Counted from the first letter of the stretch, positions 16,810 to 27,661 are shown. The stretch is 64,000 nt of DNA from Verrucomicrobia bacterium ADurb.Bin006 (GCA_002071485.1 MWFF01000190.1:1-64000); one strand, 5' to 3'. The notes: generated by a model from the letters alone, not told the origin. Made by a program: numbers and translations.

Positions 16810-17817
16810 ATGCCTGTGATCACCTGCGCCGTTTTTGACGCACGCCCCTACGACACCGACGCGCTGCGACACGCCTCGGCTGATCTGGGCATTGACTGGC
16901 GTTTCCTCGAGTTCCGGCTGACCGCCCACACCGCACCCGCGGCCCGGGGCGCCCAGGCCGTATGCGCCTTCGTCAACGACCAGGTGGATCGCCCGTGTCT
17001 CGAGGCCCTGGCGGCCGAGGGCGTCAAGCTCGTGGCCCTGCGTGGCACCGGCTTCAACAACGTGGATGTCGCCGCGGCCAGGGAGTTGGGCATCAGTGTT
17101 ACCCGCGTGCCGGTCTACTCGCCCTACGCCGTGGCCGAGCACGCGGTCGCCCTGCTGCTGACGCTCAACCGCCGGATCCATCGCGCCTTCAATCGCGTGC
17201 GCGAACTGAACTTCTCCCTCAATGGCCTGGTCGGATTCGACCTGCATGGGAAGACGGCGGGCATCCTCGGGACGGGCAAAATCGGACGCGTCACGGCCCA
17301 AATCCTGCGCGGTTTCGGCATGACGGTGCTGGCGCATGACCCATTCAAGGACCGGGAGTGGGCCGCCCGGGAAGGTGTCGACTACGTCGACGCCTCCTCG
17401 CTTCTGGGCCTGAGCGATGTCCTCTCCCTGCACCTGCCGCTGACGCCGGAGACCCGGCACCTCATCCGCGCCGAAACGCTCGAACTGGTCAAGGCCGGCG
17501 CCATTCTGATCAACGTCAGCCGCGGCGCACTCATCGACACCACCGCGCTCATCGAGGCGCTCAAGACCGGGCGGCTGGGCGGGGTGGCGTTGGACGTCTA
17601 CGAGGAGGAGGAAGGGGTGTTTTTCGAGGACCTCTCGGACCAGGTACTCCAGGACGACGAACTGGCGCGGCTGTTGACGTTTCCGAATGTGCTGATCACC
17701 GCACACCAGGCGTTCCTGACGCGCGAGGCGCTGGCGGACATCGCGCGCGCAACCGTCGCCAACCTCGAGGCGCTGGCGGACGGACACCCGTTTGTGGAAG
17801 GGTCCGTGCTCACATAG
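16810..17817 (+). CDS. ldhA: D-lactate dehydrogenase-like 2-hydroxyacid dehydrogenase
   Basis: 335 aa. The NAD-binding motif is GILGTGKIGRVTAQIL (about residue 150). The catalytic triad of the D-isomer-specific family is intact: Arg in LINVSRGALID, Glu in ALDVYEEEEGVFFED, and His in ITAHQAFLT. VYSPYAVAEHAVALLL is characteristic of the LdhA/VanH subgroup. It reduces pyruvate to D-lactate. Pyruvate kinase follows 191 bp downstream on the same strand, which fits fermentative pyruvate metabolism. A related substrate such as hydroxyphenylpyruvate cannot be excluded. Confidence 0.9.
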   Translation: MPVITCAVFDARPYDTDALRHASADLGIDWRFLEFRLTAHTAPAARGAQAVCAFVNDQVDRPCLEALAAEGVKLVALRGTGFNNVDVAAARELGISVTRVPVYSPYAVAEHAVALLLTLNRRIHRAFNRVRELNFSLNGLVGFDLHGKTAGILGTGKIGRVTAQILRGFGMTVLAHDPFKDREWAAREGVDYVDASSLLGLSDVLSLHLPLTPETRHLIRAETLELVKAGAILINVSRGALIDTTALIEALKTGRLGGVALDVYEEEEGVFFEDLSDQVLQDDELARLLTFPNVLITAHQAFLTREALADIARATVANLEALADGHPFVEGSVLT

Positions 17818-18008
17818 TTCTTCCCGGAAGGACGGAACACTGACAACAACCGGATGCACCGACCGAACATTGGGCTTCATCCCAGGCCGCCAGTGTGCCA
17901 TCTTGCGGCCATGTCGAGCCGCGTTCGGACCAGACTCGTTGAGGGCCGCGTTGGCCCGGCTTCGTCACGAGGCGCCGTGCGATTCTGCTTTTCCATCTGA
18001 CTGTTGCC

Positions 18009-19445
18009 GTGCCCTTTCCCACTCATAAAACGAAGATCGTCGCGACCATCGGGCCGGCTTCGGAATCGCCCGAGATGCTCGAACGGCTCATCCGCGCCGG
18101 GCTGAACGTCGCGCGGCTCAACTTCTCTCATGGCGAGTTCCTCGAGCACGCGGAGCGCATCCGCCGCATCCGCGCCGCCGAACGGGCCACGGGACGGCGT
18201 GTTGCAATCATGGCCGATCTGCCCGGCCCCAAGATCCGGATCGGAAGGATTGAGCCCGAGCCGATCCAACTGCAGGCCGGCGGCTCTTTCACACTCACTC
18301 GAGCCGACATTGTCGGCGACGGGCAACGGGTCTCGATGAGCCTCGAGCGGCTGCCGCGGGTTGTCAGGCCGGGCGACCGCCTGTTCCTCAACGACGGACT
18401 GGTCCAACTGGTAGTCGAGCGGGTCGCGGGGGACGACGTGCACTGCCACGTGGCGGTGGGCGGCGAGCTCCGATCGCGGAAAGGCCTCAATCTGCCGGGG
18501 ATCGATCTGGGCATGAGTGCGTTCACCGATCGCGACCGCGCCTGCCTCGAATTCGCGCTCGAACACGGCGTGGACGCCGTGAGCCAGTCGTTCGTCGAGA
18601 CGCCGGCGGACCTCGAAGCGGTGCGCGACGCGGCTCGGGCCCTGGGCAAGACGCCGTTCCTCATCGCGAAAATCGAGCGCGCCGGGGCGCTCAAGCACCT
18701 GGACGGCATCTTGAAGGCGGCGGATGGTGTGATGGTGGCGCGCGGCGACTTGGGAGTCGAGGTGCCGATCGAGGAAATGGCCCTCCTCCAGAAGCAAATG
18801 ATCGCCAAGGCCAGCCTCGTCGGCAAACCGGTCATCACGGCCACCCAAATGCTCGAATCGATGGTCGCGCACCGCCTGCCCACGCGCGCCGAGGCCACCG
18901 ACGTCGCCAATGCCGTCCTCGATGGAACCGATTGCCTGATGCTGTCGGGCGAGTCGGCCATCGGCAGGTATCCCGAGGAAGCCGTGACGATGCTCGCGCG
19001 GATCGCTGCTTTTACCGAGGCGCACCGCCCGCCCGTGCGGCTTGACGACCTCAAGGCGCTGTCCGATCCGCAGCTCCCATTCACAGCGTCGGAAGCCATC
19101 GCTGCGCTGGTCGAGCATGCGCTCGAGACGGTGCCGTGCGCCGCTGTCTTCGTGCCGACGCGCACGGGAACCACGGCCCGGATGATCTCCCGTTTCAATC
19201 CGCGCGTGTGGATCGTGGCGCTGAGCGGCGACCGGGCGGTCTGTCAGGGGCTGGCCTTCTCCTATGGCGTTCATCCCATCGAGCTGGCCGACGAGCCCGA
19301 GCAATGGCCTGACTTCGCCCGACAGTGGCTGAGCACGCAGCGGGTCCCCGGCGCCCTGGCCGCGCTGGTCGCCGGACCGTCGGCACGCAACCCGCACGCC
19401 AATCATCGCCTCGAATTCCTCCGGCTCGACGAGGCATCGACATGA
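18009..19445 (+). CDS. pyk: Pyruvate kinase
   Basis: 478 aa. The (beta/alpha)8 barrel shows KTKIVATIGPASESPEMLER, LNVARLNFSHGEF and ADLPGPKIRIG, the B-domain insertion, the active-site lysine in FLIAKIERAGAL, the metal-binding region VARGDLGVEVPIEEMALLQK, and ITATQMLESM followed by PTRAEATDVANAVLDGTDC. The C-terminal regulatory domain (from about residue 350) includes VFVPTRTGTTARMISRF. It catalyses PEP + ADP to pyruvate + ATP, the last step of glycolysis. It lies downstream of a D-lactate dehydrogenase gene. Confidence 0.96.
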   Translation: MPFPTHKTKIVATIGPASESPEMLERLIRAGLNVARLNFSHGEFLEHAERIRRIRAAERATGRRVAIMADLPGPKIRIGRIEPEPIQLQAGGSFTLTRADIVGDGQRVSMSLERLPRVVRPGDRLFLNDGLVQLVVERVAGDDVHCHVAVGGELRSRKGLNLPGIDLGMSAFTDRDRACLEFALEHGVDAVSQSFVETPADLEAVRDAARALGKTPFLIAKIERAGALKHLDGILKAADGVMVARGDLGVEVPIEEMALLQKQMIAKASLVGKPVITATQMLESMVAHRLPTRAEATDVANAVLDGTDCLMLSGESAIGRYPEEAVTMLARIAAFTEAHRPPVRLDDLKALSDPQLPFTASEAIAALVEHALETVPCAAVFVPTRTGTTARMISRFNPRVWIVALSGDRAVCQGLAFSYGVHPIELADEPEQWPDFARQWLSTQRVPGALAALVAGPSARNPHANHRLEFLRLDEAST

Positions 19446-19610
19446 CATGTCCGACAACTCGGAGTTGCGCCCTTGCAGCCTTTGCGGCAGCAGCCGGTAT
19501 TTGGACATTCCGATCCGGTATCCTATAGTGGAAGTCAGCCATGCGATGCAGAATCCGAATGACTCGAGGTCCCGAAGCGTCCGGCTTATGTTCCGAGTGA
19601 AAACGCCCCG

Positions 19611-20453
19611 ATGCAGACAGGCCTGATCATCTGCCAATGCGCCCACGCCGGGCTCATCGCGCCCGAGACCCTGGGCAGCCTGACCGCAAGTCTCCGGGCT
19701 CACGGGACGCCGTTCGACCTGGTGCCGGATTTGTGCGAGTTGGCGGCGCGCCGGGACCCGCGTCTCGAGGCCGTGTCCCGCGCGCCGCGCCCGACGGTTC
19801 TGGCCTGCCATGAACGCGCGGTCAGGAACCTGTTCCACATGGCCGCTGCACCGCTGGACCCGGAACGGGCTCTGCTGCTCGACGTGCGGACAGGATCGGC
19901 GGCCCAGGCGTTGGGGCGCCTGGGCGTTCCCCAAGCCGCACCCGGCAGTCCCGTGGAAGCCGCACCGGACGCCCCGGCGCCCGCGGGCTGGATTCCGTGG
20001 TTTCCGGTGATCGACGGGGCGCGTTGCACCAATTGCCAGCAATGCCTCGGGTTCTGCCTGTTCGGCGTCTACGATCTCTCGCCTGAAGGCCGCGTCCGGG
20101 TGGCCAGCCCGCAATCCTGCAAGACAAACTGCCCTGCGTGCGCCCGCATCTGCCCCGAAGTGGCGATCATCTTTCCGAAATACCACGAGTCCCCGATCAA
20201 CGGCGGTCCGGTCCTGGACGAAGCGAAGGAAAAGGCGCGCATCCAGGTGGACCTCGATGCGATTCTGGGTACGGACGTCTACGCCAAGCTGGCCGCGCGC
20301 CGCATGGAAGTTGAGCGCAGGCGTCTTCTGCGGCGGGACGTGGAACTGGCCGACGCGGAGCGCCAACGGCACCTGGACCGCGAGAGCCGGGCGGAGTCGG
20401 AGAGTGTAGAGCGGAGGGCATCGTCTCGAGACCGAAGCCAAGGCACATCGTGA
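19611..20453 (+). CDS. Two-cluster [4Fe-4S] ferredoxin-like protein of the isoprenoid cluster
   Basis: 280 aa. The N-terminal 130 residues begin TGLIICQCAHAGLI and are not a recognised domain. The centre has two Fe-S motifs: GARCTNCQQCLGFCLFGVY (C-x2-C-x2-C-x3-C, about residue 142) and SCKTNCPACARICPEVAI (C-x3-C-x2-C-x3-CP, about residue 170), the two-cluster ferredoxin pattern. The last 60 residues are highly charged (many Arg and Glu). The stop overlaps the radical SAM start (GTGA at 20450-20453), so it is a good candidate for the electron donor or accessory protein of that enzyme (inference). Confidence 0.75.
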   Translation: MQTGLIICQCAHAGLIAPETLGSLTASLRAHGTPFDLVPDLCELAARRDPRLEAVSRAPRPTVLACHERAVRNLFHMAAAPLDPERALLLDVRTGSAAQALGRLGVPQAAPGSPVEAAPDAPAPAGWIPWFPVIDGARCTNCQQCLGFCLFGVYDLSPEGRVRVASPQSCKTNCPACARICPEVAIIFPKYHESPINGGPVLDEAKEKARIQVDLDAILGTDVYAKLAARRMEVERRRLLRRDVELADAERQRHLDRESRAESESVERRASSRDRSQGTS

Positions 20454-21643
20454 TTCCCGCGTATTTCAACCGGCTGGCGCGCGAGGTCGACCTTGGTCTG
20501 CTGGCGCGATGCGCATGGACGCTCGGGTTCGGTGGTGTGCGCAGCGTGCGGGCCTTTCAGAAGCGACTGCGGCGAGGCCGGGTGTTTCCGGCGTTCCTGT
20601 TTCTCTCCGTGACCAACCGGTGCAACCTGAAGTGCCAAGGCTGCTGGGTGACGCCGACCACGCCGCCGAGGGAACTCGAGCCGGCGCTCCTCGACCGCAT
20701 CATCGGCCAGGCCAAACGCGAACAATGCCGTTTTTTCGGCATCCTGGGCGGCGAACCGCTGCTTTATCCGCGGCTGTTCGAGATTCTCGGGCGGCACCAG
20801 GACTGCTATTTCCAGGTGTTCACCAACGGAACGACGCTCGATCAGGAGGCGGCGCGCGCGATGCGCCGCCTGGGCAACATCACGCCGTTGATCAGTGTGG
20901 AAGGCCTCGAGGAGGTGAGCGACCAACGCCGGGGCGGCACGCGCGTTTACCGCCGCAGCTTCCAGGGAATCGAGTGCTGCCGCCGCGAGCGACTGCTCAT
21001 CGGAGTCGCCACGAGCATCTGCAAATCGAACTTCCGCGACTTGGTGTCCGAGACCTTCGTCCGGGCGTTGATCGGGTACGGCGTCCATTACCTGTGGTAC
21101 TACATCTACCGGCCCATGGGACCCGACCCGTCGGCGGAACTCTGCCTGTCGGCCGACGACATCGTGGCGCTGCGGCGCTTCATCGTCGACATCCGCCCGC
21201 GGTTCCCTCTGATTGTCGTCGACGCCTACTGGGACGCCGACGGCCGCGCGTTGTGTCCGGCGGCCACGGGCATCAGCCATCACATCGGGCCGCACGGCGA
21301 TCTCGAGCCGTGCCCCCCCGTGCAGTTCGCTCGGGAGAACGCGCGCGACTCGGATGACACGGTGGCGCTCGTCGAGCGGTCGGCTTTTCTGGGTGCCTTT
21401 CGGCGTTTCGCGGCCTCGCAAACCCGCGGGTGCGTGTTGCTCGAGTGCCCGGACGCGTTGCGCGCATGGATGGCGGCCCAGGGGGCCCGCGACACCACGG
21501 GCCGGGGCACGGCTTTGGCGGAACTGGCCGCCATGCAGTGCCGCCCCGGGCATCACATGCCGGGGCGAGAGATTCCCGAGAGTCACTGGGCCTATCGGCT
21601 GGCCAAGAAATACTGGTTTTTTGGATTTGGCGCTTATGGCTGA
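20450..21643 (+). CDS. Radical SAM enzyme of the isoprenoid cluster
   Basis: 397 aa from a GTG overlapping the preceding stop. The radical SAM CxxxCxxC motif is in SVTNRCNLKCQGCWVTPTTP (about residue 58), followed by GILGGEPLLYPRLFEIL (SAM amine-binding GGEP) and VFTNGTTLD. C-terminal cysteines (RALCPAATG, GDLEPCPPVQF, GCVLLECPDA, MQCRPGHHM) could bind an auxiliary cluster or form a SPASM-like region. It generates a 5'-deoxyadenosyl radical; the substrate is unknown. By position between the Fe-S protein and a polyprenyl synthase fusion it may modify an isoprenoid, as HpnH does in hopanoid synthesis, but it is not recognisably HpnH. The downstream gene overlaps by 8 bp. Confidence 0.82.
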   Translation: MIPAYFNRLAREVDLGLLARCAWTLGFGGVRSVRAFQKRLRRGRVFPAFLFLSVTNRCNLKCQGCWVTPTTPPRELEPALLDRIIGQAKREQCRFFGILGGEPLLYPRLFEILGRHQDCYFQVFTNGTTLDQEAARAMRRLGNITPLISVEGLEEVSDQRRGGTRVYRRSFQGIECCRRERLLIGVATSICKSNFRDLVSETFVRALIGYGVHYLWYYIYRPMGPDPSAELCLSADDIVALRRFIVDIRPRFPLIVVDAYWDADGRALCPAATGISHHIGPHGDLEPCPPVQFARENARDSDDTVALVERSAFLGAFRRFAASQTRGCVLLECPDALRAWMAAQGARDTTGRGTALAELAAMQCRPGHHMPGREIPESHWAYRLAKKYWFFGFGAYG

Positions 21644-23315
21644 ACCTTCCCCTCGACCCGCGGCGGTTTCGACGCCGGACAGAAGGCTGGCGCGCCCGGC
21701 GCAGCGTGTGCCCAAGGATAAGGCCATGCGCGAACTCCTGCGGGCCGCGGCGCGCGACCATGTCGCGCGCCACCGGCTCGTCCCACCACTCACGCTCGAA
21801 GAGTTGCGCGCTCATACGCGCGCCGTGATTGAGTCGCTCGGCCAGGACCCGGCCTACAGCGATTTCACCACCGTCCTGATCGGGAATGAAACATGGCGCG
21901 AGACGCTGGCGGGCATTCCATTCGACCGGCGTGTTGTCCTGCTGCCCCAATGCCTGCGCACGCGCGGCGACTGTGCGGCGGAGATGGACGAATTCGGCCT
22001 GCTGTGCGAGCAGTGCGGGCGCTGTCTGATTGGCGAGTTCCAGGCGGAGGCCCAGGGTCTGGGCTGTGTCACACTCGTGGCCGAAGGCACAACCGTCGTC
22101 ACCCGGCTCCTCGAACAGGGCCGGGTCGATGCGGTCATCGGCGTGAGCTGCCTGCACGTGCTCGAACGCGCCTTCCCCCACGCCGCCATGCACGCCATCC
22201 CGGGCATCGCCATCCCGTTGTTCCGCGACGGCTGCGACGCGACCGGCGTGGATGCGGACTGGGTGCGCGAGGCGATCCGGCTCAAGTCCGAAGTCGTGTG
22301 GCCCGGGCGGCTCGACATCGACGCCCTGCGGCGCGAGGTCGAGCGGTGGTTCCAGATAGACGAACTGCAGAGCGTCCTGGGCTGCGCCGGCACGTTCACG
22401 GAACTCAAGGCGCACGAGTGGCTGGCGCAGGCGGGCAAGCGCTGGCGTCCGTTGCTGACCGTCTGCGTCCACAACACACTCGCGGGCCTCGCTGATACCG
22501 ACTCGCTGCCCGACTCCGTGCGCAAAGTGGCCATGGCCACCGAGTGCTTCCACAAGGCTTCCCTCTTGCACGACGACATCGAAGACGGCGACGAGTTCCG
22601 GTATGGCGCCCCCACATTGGCGCGCCAACACGGCATGCCCATCGCGCTGAACCTGGGCGATTATCTGATCGGCGAGGGCTACCGCCTGCTGGCCGACAGC
22701 GGGCTCACGCCGCTCCAACGGGTGCGCGCCTTCAAGATCGCCGCCGAAGGCCATCGCTCTCTCTGTCTGGGACAAGGCGCGGAATTGGACTGGATGCGCT
22801 CAGCCTCGCCGCTGACAACCGCCCAGACGCTCGATTTGTTCCGGTGCAAGACCGCGCCCGCATTCGAGGTCGCGCTGCGTTTGGGAGCCGTGTGCGCGGA
22901 CGCGGACGAGGCGATCGAAGAGCCGCTGCGGCGCTTCAGCGCCGCCCTGGGCATCGCCTACCAAATCCGGGACGACCTCGATGACGCTTTCGATCCTCAG
23001 GCGCCCGGCGACGCCGCGGCCCGGCGCCCGTCGATCCTGGTCTCCATCGCCTGCGAACAGGCGTCTGGCGACGCCCGCGCCCGCCTGCAACTCGCATTCG
23101 GCACCGAGGCGTCCGCCGCCACCCGTCGGGAAATCTTCCGCGACGTCTTCCTCATGTTGCGCACCGAGGACAAAGCCCGCCAACTGCTCGAACACTACCG
23201 CAACGAAGCCCAGCGCTCGCTCAGCCCCCTCCAAAACGCCCATCTCAAAGGCCTGCTGCGACGGCTCGTCGGCCGCCTCCTCGGCCCTCCGCCAACCGCG
23301 CCCGCCAAAGCATGA
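21636..23315 (+). CDS. DUF116-polyprenyl diphosphate synthase fusion
   Basis: 559 aa from ATG 21636, which overlaps the radical SAM stop by 8 bp; the frame is open further upstream but only inside that gene. Residues about 95-210 form a DUF116-like domain with cysteines in LPQCLRTRGDC and LLCEQCGRC (106, 113, 124, 127, 130), suited to metal or Fe-S binding. Residues about 250-555 form a trans-isoprenyl diphosphate synthase with GKRWRP (267-272), first aspartate-rich motif LLHDDIED (DDIED 313-317), KTAPAF (about 405) and second motif RDDLDD (DDLDD 446-450), so it looks catalytically complete. It condenses allylic diphosphate with IPP; product length is unknown. The stop overlaps the next ATG. 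Confidence 0.85.
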   Translation: MAEPSPRPAAVSTPDRRLARPAQRVPKDKAMRELLRAAARDHVARHRLVPPLTLEELRAHTRAVIESLGQDPAYSDFTTVLIGNETWRETLAGIPFDRRVVLLPQCLRTRGDCAAEMDEFGLLCEQCGRCLIGEFQAEAQGLGCVTLVAEGTTVVTRLLEQGRVDAVIGVSCLHVLERAFPHAAMHAIPGIAIPLFRDGCDATGVDADWVREAIRLKSEVVWPGRLDIDALRREVERWFQIDELQSVLGCAGTFTELKAHEWLAQAGKRWRPLLTVCVHNTLAGLADTDSLPDSVRKVAMATECFHKASLLHDDIEDGDEFRYGAPTLARQHGMPIALNLGDYLIGEGYRLLADSGLTPLQRVRAFKIAAEGHRSLCLGQGAELDWMRSASPLTTAQTLDLFRCKTAPAFEVALRLGAVCADADEAIEEPLRRFSAALGIAYQIRDDLDDAFDPQAPGDAAARRPSILVSIACEQASGDARARLQLAFGTEASAATRREIFRDVFLMLRTEDKARQLLEHYRNEAQRSLSPLQNAHLKGLLRRLVGRLLGPPPTAPAKA

Positions 23316-24250
23316 GCCCGGCCGCGCCCGCCCCTCTCGTCCCGAGACTCCGCACCCGGTGCGCCGCCGCGCTCCAGCGCGCCCTGGCCCGCGCCGCCTC
23401 AAGCCTCGACACCCAAGCCCGCTCGGCCCTGAGCGCATTCGTCCGCGCCCAGTTGGCCGCGGATGGGGGATTTCGCGGGCGGACCGCGGATGGCGACCTC
23501 TACTACACGATGTTCGGTCTCGAGTGCGCTCGGGCGCTCGAACTCGATCTGCCGGTCGAACCGATTCGCCGCTTCGTCGAGTCCCGACTCGATGCCCCGT
23601 TGGACTTCGTGCACCTGACCTGCCTGGCGCGCTGCATCGAGAAACTGGCCCCCGGCGGCGCGCCTCCGGCCTGCGGCGCAGGCCTCAGTGAACGGCTTGC
23701 GCGTCATGCATGCGCCGAAGGCGGCTATCATCGACTGCCCGGCCAGCGCAGAGGGAGCGTCTACGAAAGTTTCATCGGCGCGCTGGCGATCGAATCCCTT
23801 GACGAGCCGCTTCCGAATCCAGCCGGCCTGGGTGCCATCCTGGCCAGCCTGGGCAAAGCCTCCGGAGGATTCGTCAACAGTGACGGATGGGGAGCCGCGA
23901 GCACGCCGGTGAGCGCGGCGGCGCTGCTGTTGCTGCATGAGTTGGGGGAACCGGTGCCGCCCAAAAGGGTCGCGTGGCTCCTGGGCCAACAGCGCGCAGG
24001 CGGCGGTTTCGCGGCGGCGGCGCTGGCGCCCGTATCGGACTTGCTCTCGACCGCGACCGCGTTGCACGCCTTGAACCGGATCGGCGCGATCGAGAGCGTC
24101 GCAATCGACTCTTGCCTCGAGTTTGTGACCGGATGCTGGGACGATTCGGGCGGGTTCCACGCGCATGCGCTCGATCCAACACCGGATTGCGAATACGCTT
24201 TCTACGGTCTCCTGGCGCTCGGCAACCTGGTCGCCCCAGGTGAAATGTAG
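23312..24250 (+). CDS. Prenyltransferase/squalene-oxidase repeat protein, no DxDD
   Basis: 312 aa with a single alpha/alpha-barrel-like repeat architecture: ADGGFRGRTADGDLYYTMFG, EGGYHRLPGQRRGSVYESFI, ASGGFVNSDGWGAASTPVSA, RAGGGFAAAALAPVSDLLST and DDSGGFHAHALDPTPDCEYA. It resembles class II cyclase half-domains and geranylgeranyl transferase beta chains. Where the cyclase in the next gene has PDADDT, this protein has PVSDLLS, so the general acid of class II cyclases is missing; zinc-site residues of protein prenyltransferases are not evident either. It may be a non-catalytic partner of the neighbouring cyclase or bind its substrate (inference). It overlaps the synthase gene by 4 bp. Confidence 0.75.
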   Translation: MSPAAPAPLVPRLRTRCAAALQRALARAASSLDTQARSALSAFVRAQLAADGGFRGRTADGDLYYTMFGLECARALELDLPVEPIRRFVESRLDAPLDFVHLTCLARCIEKLAPGGAPPACGAGLSERLARHACAEGGYHRLPGQRRGSVYESFIGALAIESLDEPLPNPAGLGAILASLGKASGGFVNSDGWGAASTPVSAAALLLLHELGEPVPPKRVAWLLGQQRAGGGFAAAALAPVSDLLSTATALHALNRIGAIESVAIDSCLEFVTGCWDDSGGFHAHALDPTPDCEYAFYGLLALGNLVAPGEM

Positions 24251-24264
24251 TCCGCTGCAGCGTC

Positions 24265-26097
24265 ATGTCCCCAGACCCCCTAGATTACCAGAGCATCGCC
24301 GCGGCGGCGCACAACGCGCGGCGCGCCCTTCTGGAACGTCGGACGCCGGACGGTCATTGGACGGGGTATTTATCCAGCAGCGCGCTCTCCACCGCCGTCG
24401 CCACGGTGGCGTTGGCTCTTACGGATGCGAAGGGGCACGACCGCGCTGTCCGCCGCGGCCTGATTTGGCTCGAGGAACATCAAGATGCGGACGGCGGGTG
24501 GGGTGACACCCCATCGAGCCCGGCCAACCTCAGCACGACGCTGCTGAGCTGGGCCGCGTTCGATTGGGCCTCGGACCGCATGGTCCACAGGGGCGCTTGC
24601 GAGCGTGCGGAGCGGTGGCTGGAGAAGCGTCTCGGCAGCCTGGCCCCGGATCAGATCGCCGATCGCGTGCTCGATGCATACGGAAAGGACCGCACATTCT
24701 CGGTGCCGATCCTCACGTTCTGCGCGCTGTGCGGTCGGTTGGGCGATCCGGACCGAGCCTGGACCGCGGTTCCCCAGTTGCCGTTCGAGTTGGCCGCAAT
24801 GCCGCATCGGTTCTTCAAGTGGCTGCGCCTGCCCGTGGTCAGCTACGCAGTGCCTGCGCTCATCGCGATCGGCCTGGCCCGCCACGAGCACACCGGGCAT
24901 GGAGTCCGCCCCTTGCGTCGGCTGCGCGACGCGCTCAAACCACGCGTTCTCGGAATCCTCAGGGAGATTCAGCCCGCCGGCGGCGGATTCCTCGAAGCGA
25001 TCCCCCTGACCGGTTTCGTCGTCTCGGCTCTGGCCGCGTGCGGACTGCACGGCCATCCCGTGGCAATGGCGGGCGCGGAGTTTCTGCTCCGCACGGTGCG
25101 GGCCGACGGCAGTTGGCCGATCGACGTCAATCTGAGCACATGGGTCACCACGTTGAGCATCGGCGCGCTTGGCTGCGGCTCGACGCCACTCGAAGGACTG
25201 AATGCGGGACAGCGGGCTGCCCTCGTGAACTGGTTGCTGGGCCAGCAACATCAGATCGAGCATCCCTTCACCCACGCGGCGCCCGGCGGCTGGGCATGGA
25301 CGAACCTCGCCGGCGGCGTGCCCGATGCTGACGATACGGCGGGCGCCCTGCTGGCGCTGCACGCGCTGGACCGAGACTCGCCCGAGACGCGCGCCGCCGC
25401 CGCTCGCGGCGTCGAGTGGCTGCTCGATCTCCAAAACCGCGACGGCGGCATCCCGACCTTCTGCCGCGGTTGGTCGAATCTGCCGTTCGATCGGAGTTGT
25501 CCGGACATCACAGCCCATGTGCTTGCAGCGTGGGCGACCTGGGAACCGCGCCTCGAGACGCGCTTGCGCGTGCGCCTGAACCGCGCCGCGCGCCGCGCGC
25601 TCGAATCCCTGCTCGAAGCCCAGCGTCCGGACGGGGCCTGGATTCCATTGTGGTTCGGGAACCAACACGAGGCGCGCCTCGAGAATCCAGTGTATGGGAC
25701 GTCACGCGTTCTCTTGGCCATGCGGCGGGTTCGAGGCCGAGTCGGAGTCGGAGTTGAGGCCGCCATCGCGCGTGGCGAGGAATGGCTGCGACGGAGCCAG
25801 CGCGAGGACGGAGGTTGGGGGGGTGGGGGTGAGTCCCCGGCGACCGTCGAGGAAACGGCGCTCGCCTTGCACGCGTTGATGACCGGCGAAAACGCCGGGC
25901 ACCAAACCGTCCGTCGCGGCCTGGCGTGGTTGGCGAGCGCGACACAGGGCGGCACGGTCTTTGCCTCCGCGCCCATCGGGCTGTATTTCGCGGCCTTGTG
26001 GTATGCCGAGGAACTCTATCCGATCATCTTCAGTTGCGGGGCCTTCGGATGCGCCGAGGCGCGCCGCAGCTCGACAGGCGTCTTCCGGTGCTGCTAG
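24265..26097 (+). CDS. Class II terpene cyclase (squalene-hopene cyclase superfamily)
   Basis: 610 aa. The protonating DxDD motif is intact as D354-A355-D356-D357 in [16 protein letters not shown]. It is preceded by [14 protein letters not shown], which matches the squalene-hopene cyclase context. QW-type repeats are visible: [44 protein letters not shown] and [11 protein letters not shown]. The end reads [19 protein letters not shown], also SHC-like. It is expected to cyclise a polyprene by proton attack. At 610 residues it is slightly shorter than typical bacterial SHC. With the polyprenyl synthase fusion upstream, the substrate may be a linear polyprene or polyprenyl diphosphate; no squalene synthase (hpnC/D/E) is present nearby. 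Confidence 0.85.
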   Translation: MSPDPLDYQSIAAAAHNARRALLERRTPDGHWTGYLSSSALSTAVATVALALTDAKGHDRAVRRGLIWLEEHQDADGGWGDTPSSPANLSTTLLSWAAFDWASDRMVHRGACERAERWLEKRLGSLAPDQIADRVLDAYGKDRTFSVPILTFCALCGRLGDPDRAWTAVPQLPFELAAMPHRFFKWLRLPVVSYAVPALIAIGLARHEHTGHGVRPLRRLRDALKPRVLGILREIQPAGGGFLEAIPLTGFVVSALAACGLHGHPVAMAGAEFLLRTVRADGSWPIDVNLSTWVTTLSIGALGCGSTPLEGLNAGQRAALVNWLLGQQHQIEHPFTHAAPGGWAWTNLAGGVPDADDTAGALLALHALDRDSPETRAAAARGVEWLLDLQNRDGGIPTFCRGWSNLPFDRSCPDITAHVLAAWATWEPRLETRLRVRLNRAARRALESLLEAQRPDGAWIPLWFGNQHEARLENPVYGTSRVLLAMRRVRGRVGVGVEAAIARGEEWLRRSQREDGGWGGGGESPATVEETALALHALMTGENAGHQTVRRGLAWLASATQGGTVFASAPIGLYFAALWYAEELYPIIFSCGAFGCAEARRSSTGVFRCC

Positions 26098-26138
26098 TGT
26101 CCGCGGCCAGCCGGATTGTACGGCTCGATTCTTTGCCT

Positions 26139-27501
<1,363 letters not shown>

Positions 27502-27503
<2 letters not shown>

Positions 27504-27661
27504 CGAGCCGCGCCTCAGACCACATCCGGTTCTCCCCATGAGGCGTCCCCGTGTCTCCCCGCCCCTTCTCTCCCGCGCCTCGCTCAGTAGAATCCTTGAG
27601 CCGTTTGACGCAGCACAGAAACTTGACTTGTCTGCAACATGTTTCACCGGTCAAGGATTCC
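27502..27661 (-). repeat. Repeat family A, copy C (with AGCGAGGCGCG arms)
   Basis: Read on the minus strand it starts GGAATCCTTGACC, has GAAACATG and CAAGTC elements, and ends with inverted arms CGCGCCTCGCT (27574-27584) and AGCGAGCCGCG (27502-27512). It matches copies at 31985-32167 and 58745-58906. It begins directly at the asnS stop codon. Confidence 0.75.

Noticed and set aside
17877-20441. An 854-codon open frame on the minus strand
   Set aside because: It runs antisense to pyruvate kinase and the Fe-S protein gene and has no recognisable domain; high GC keeps antisense frames open.
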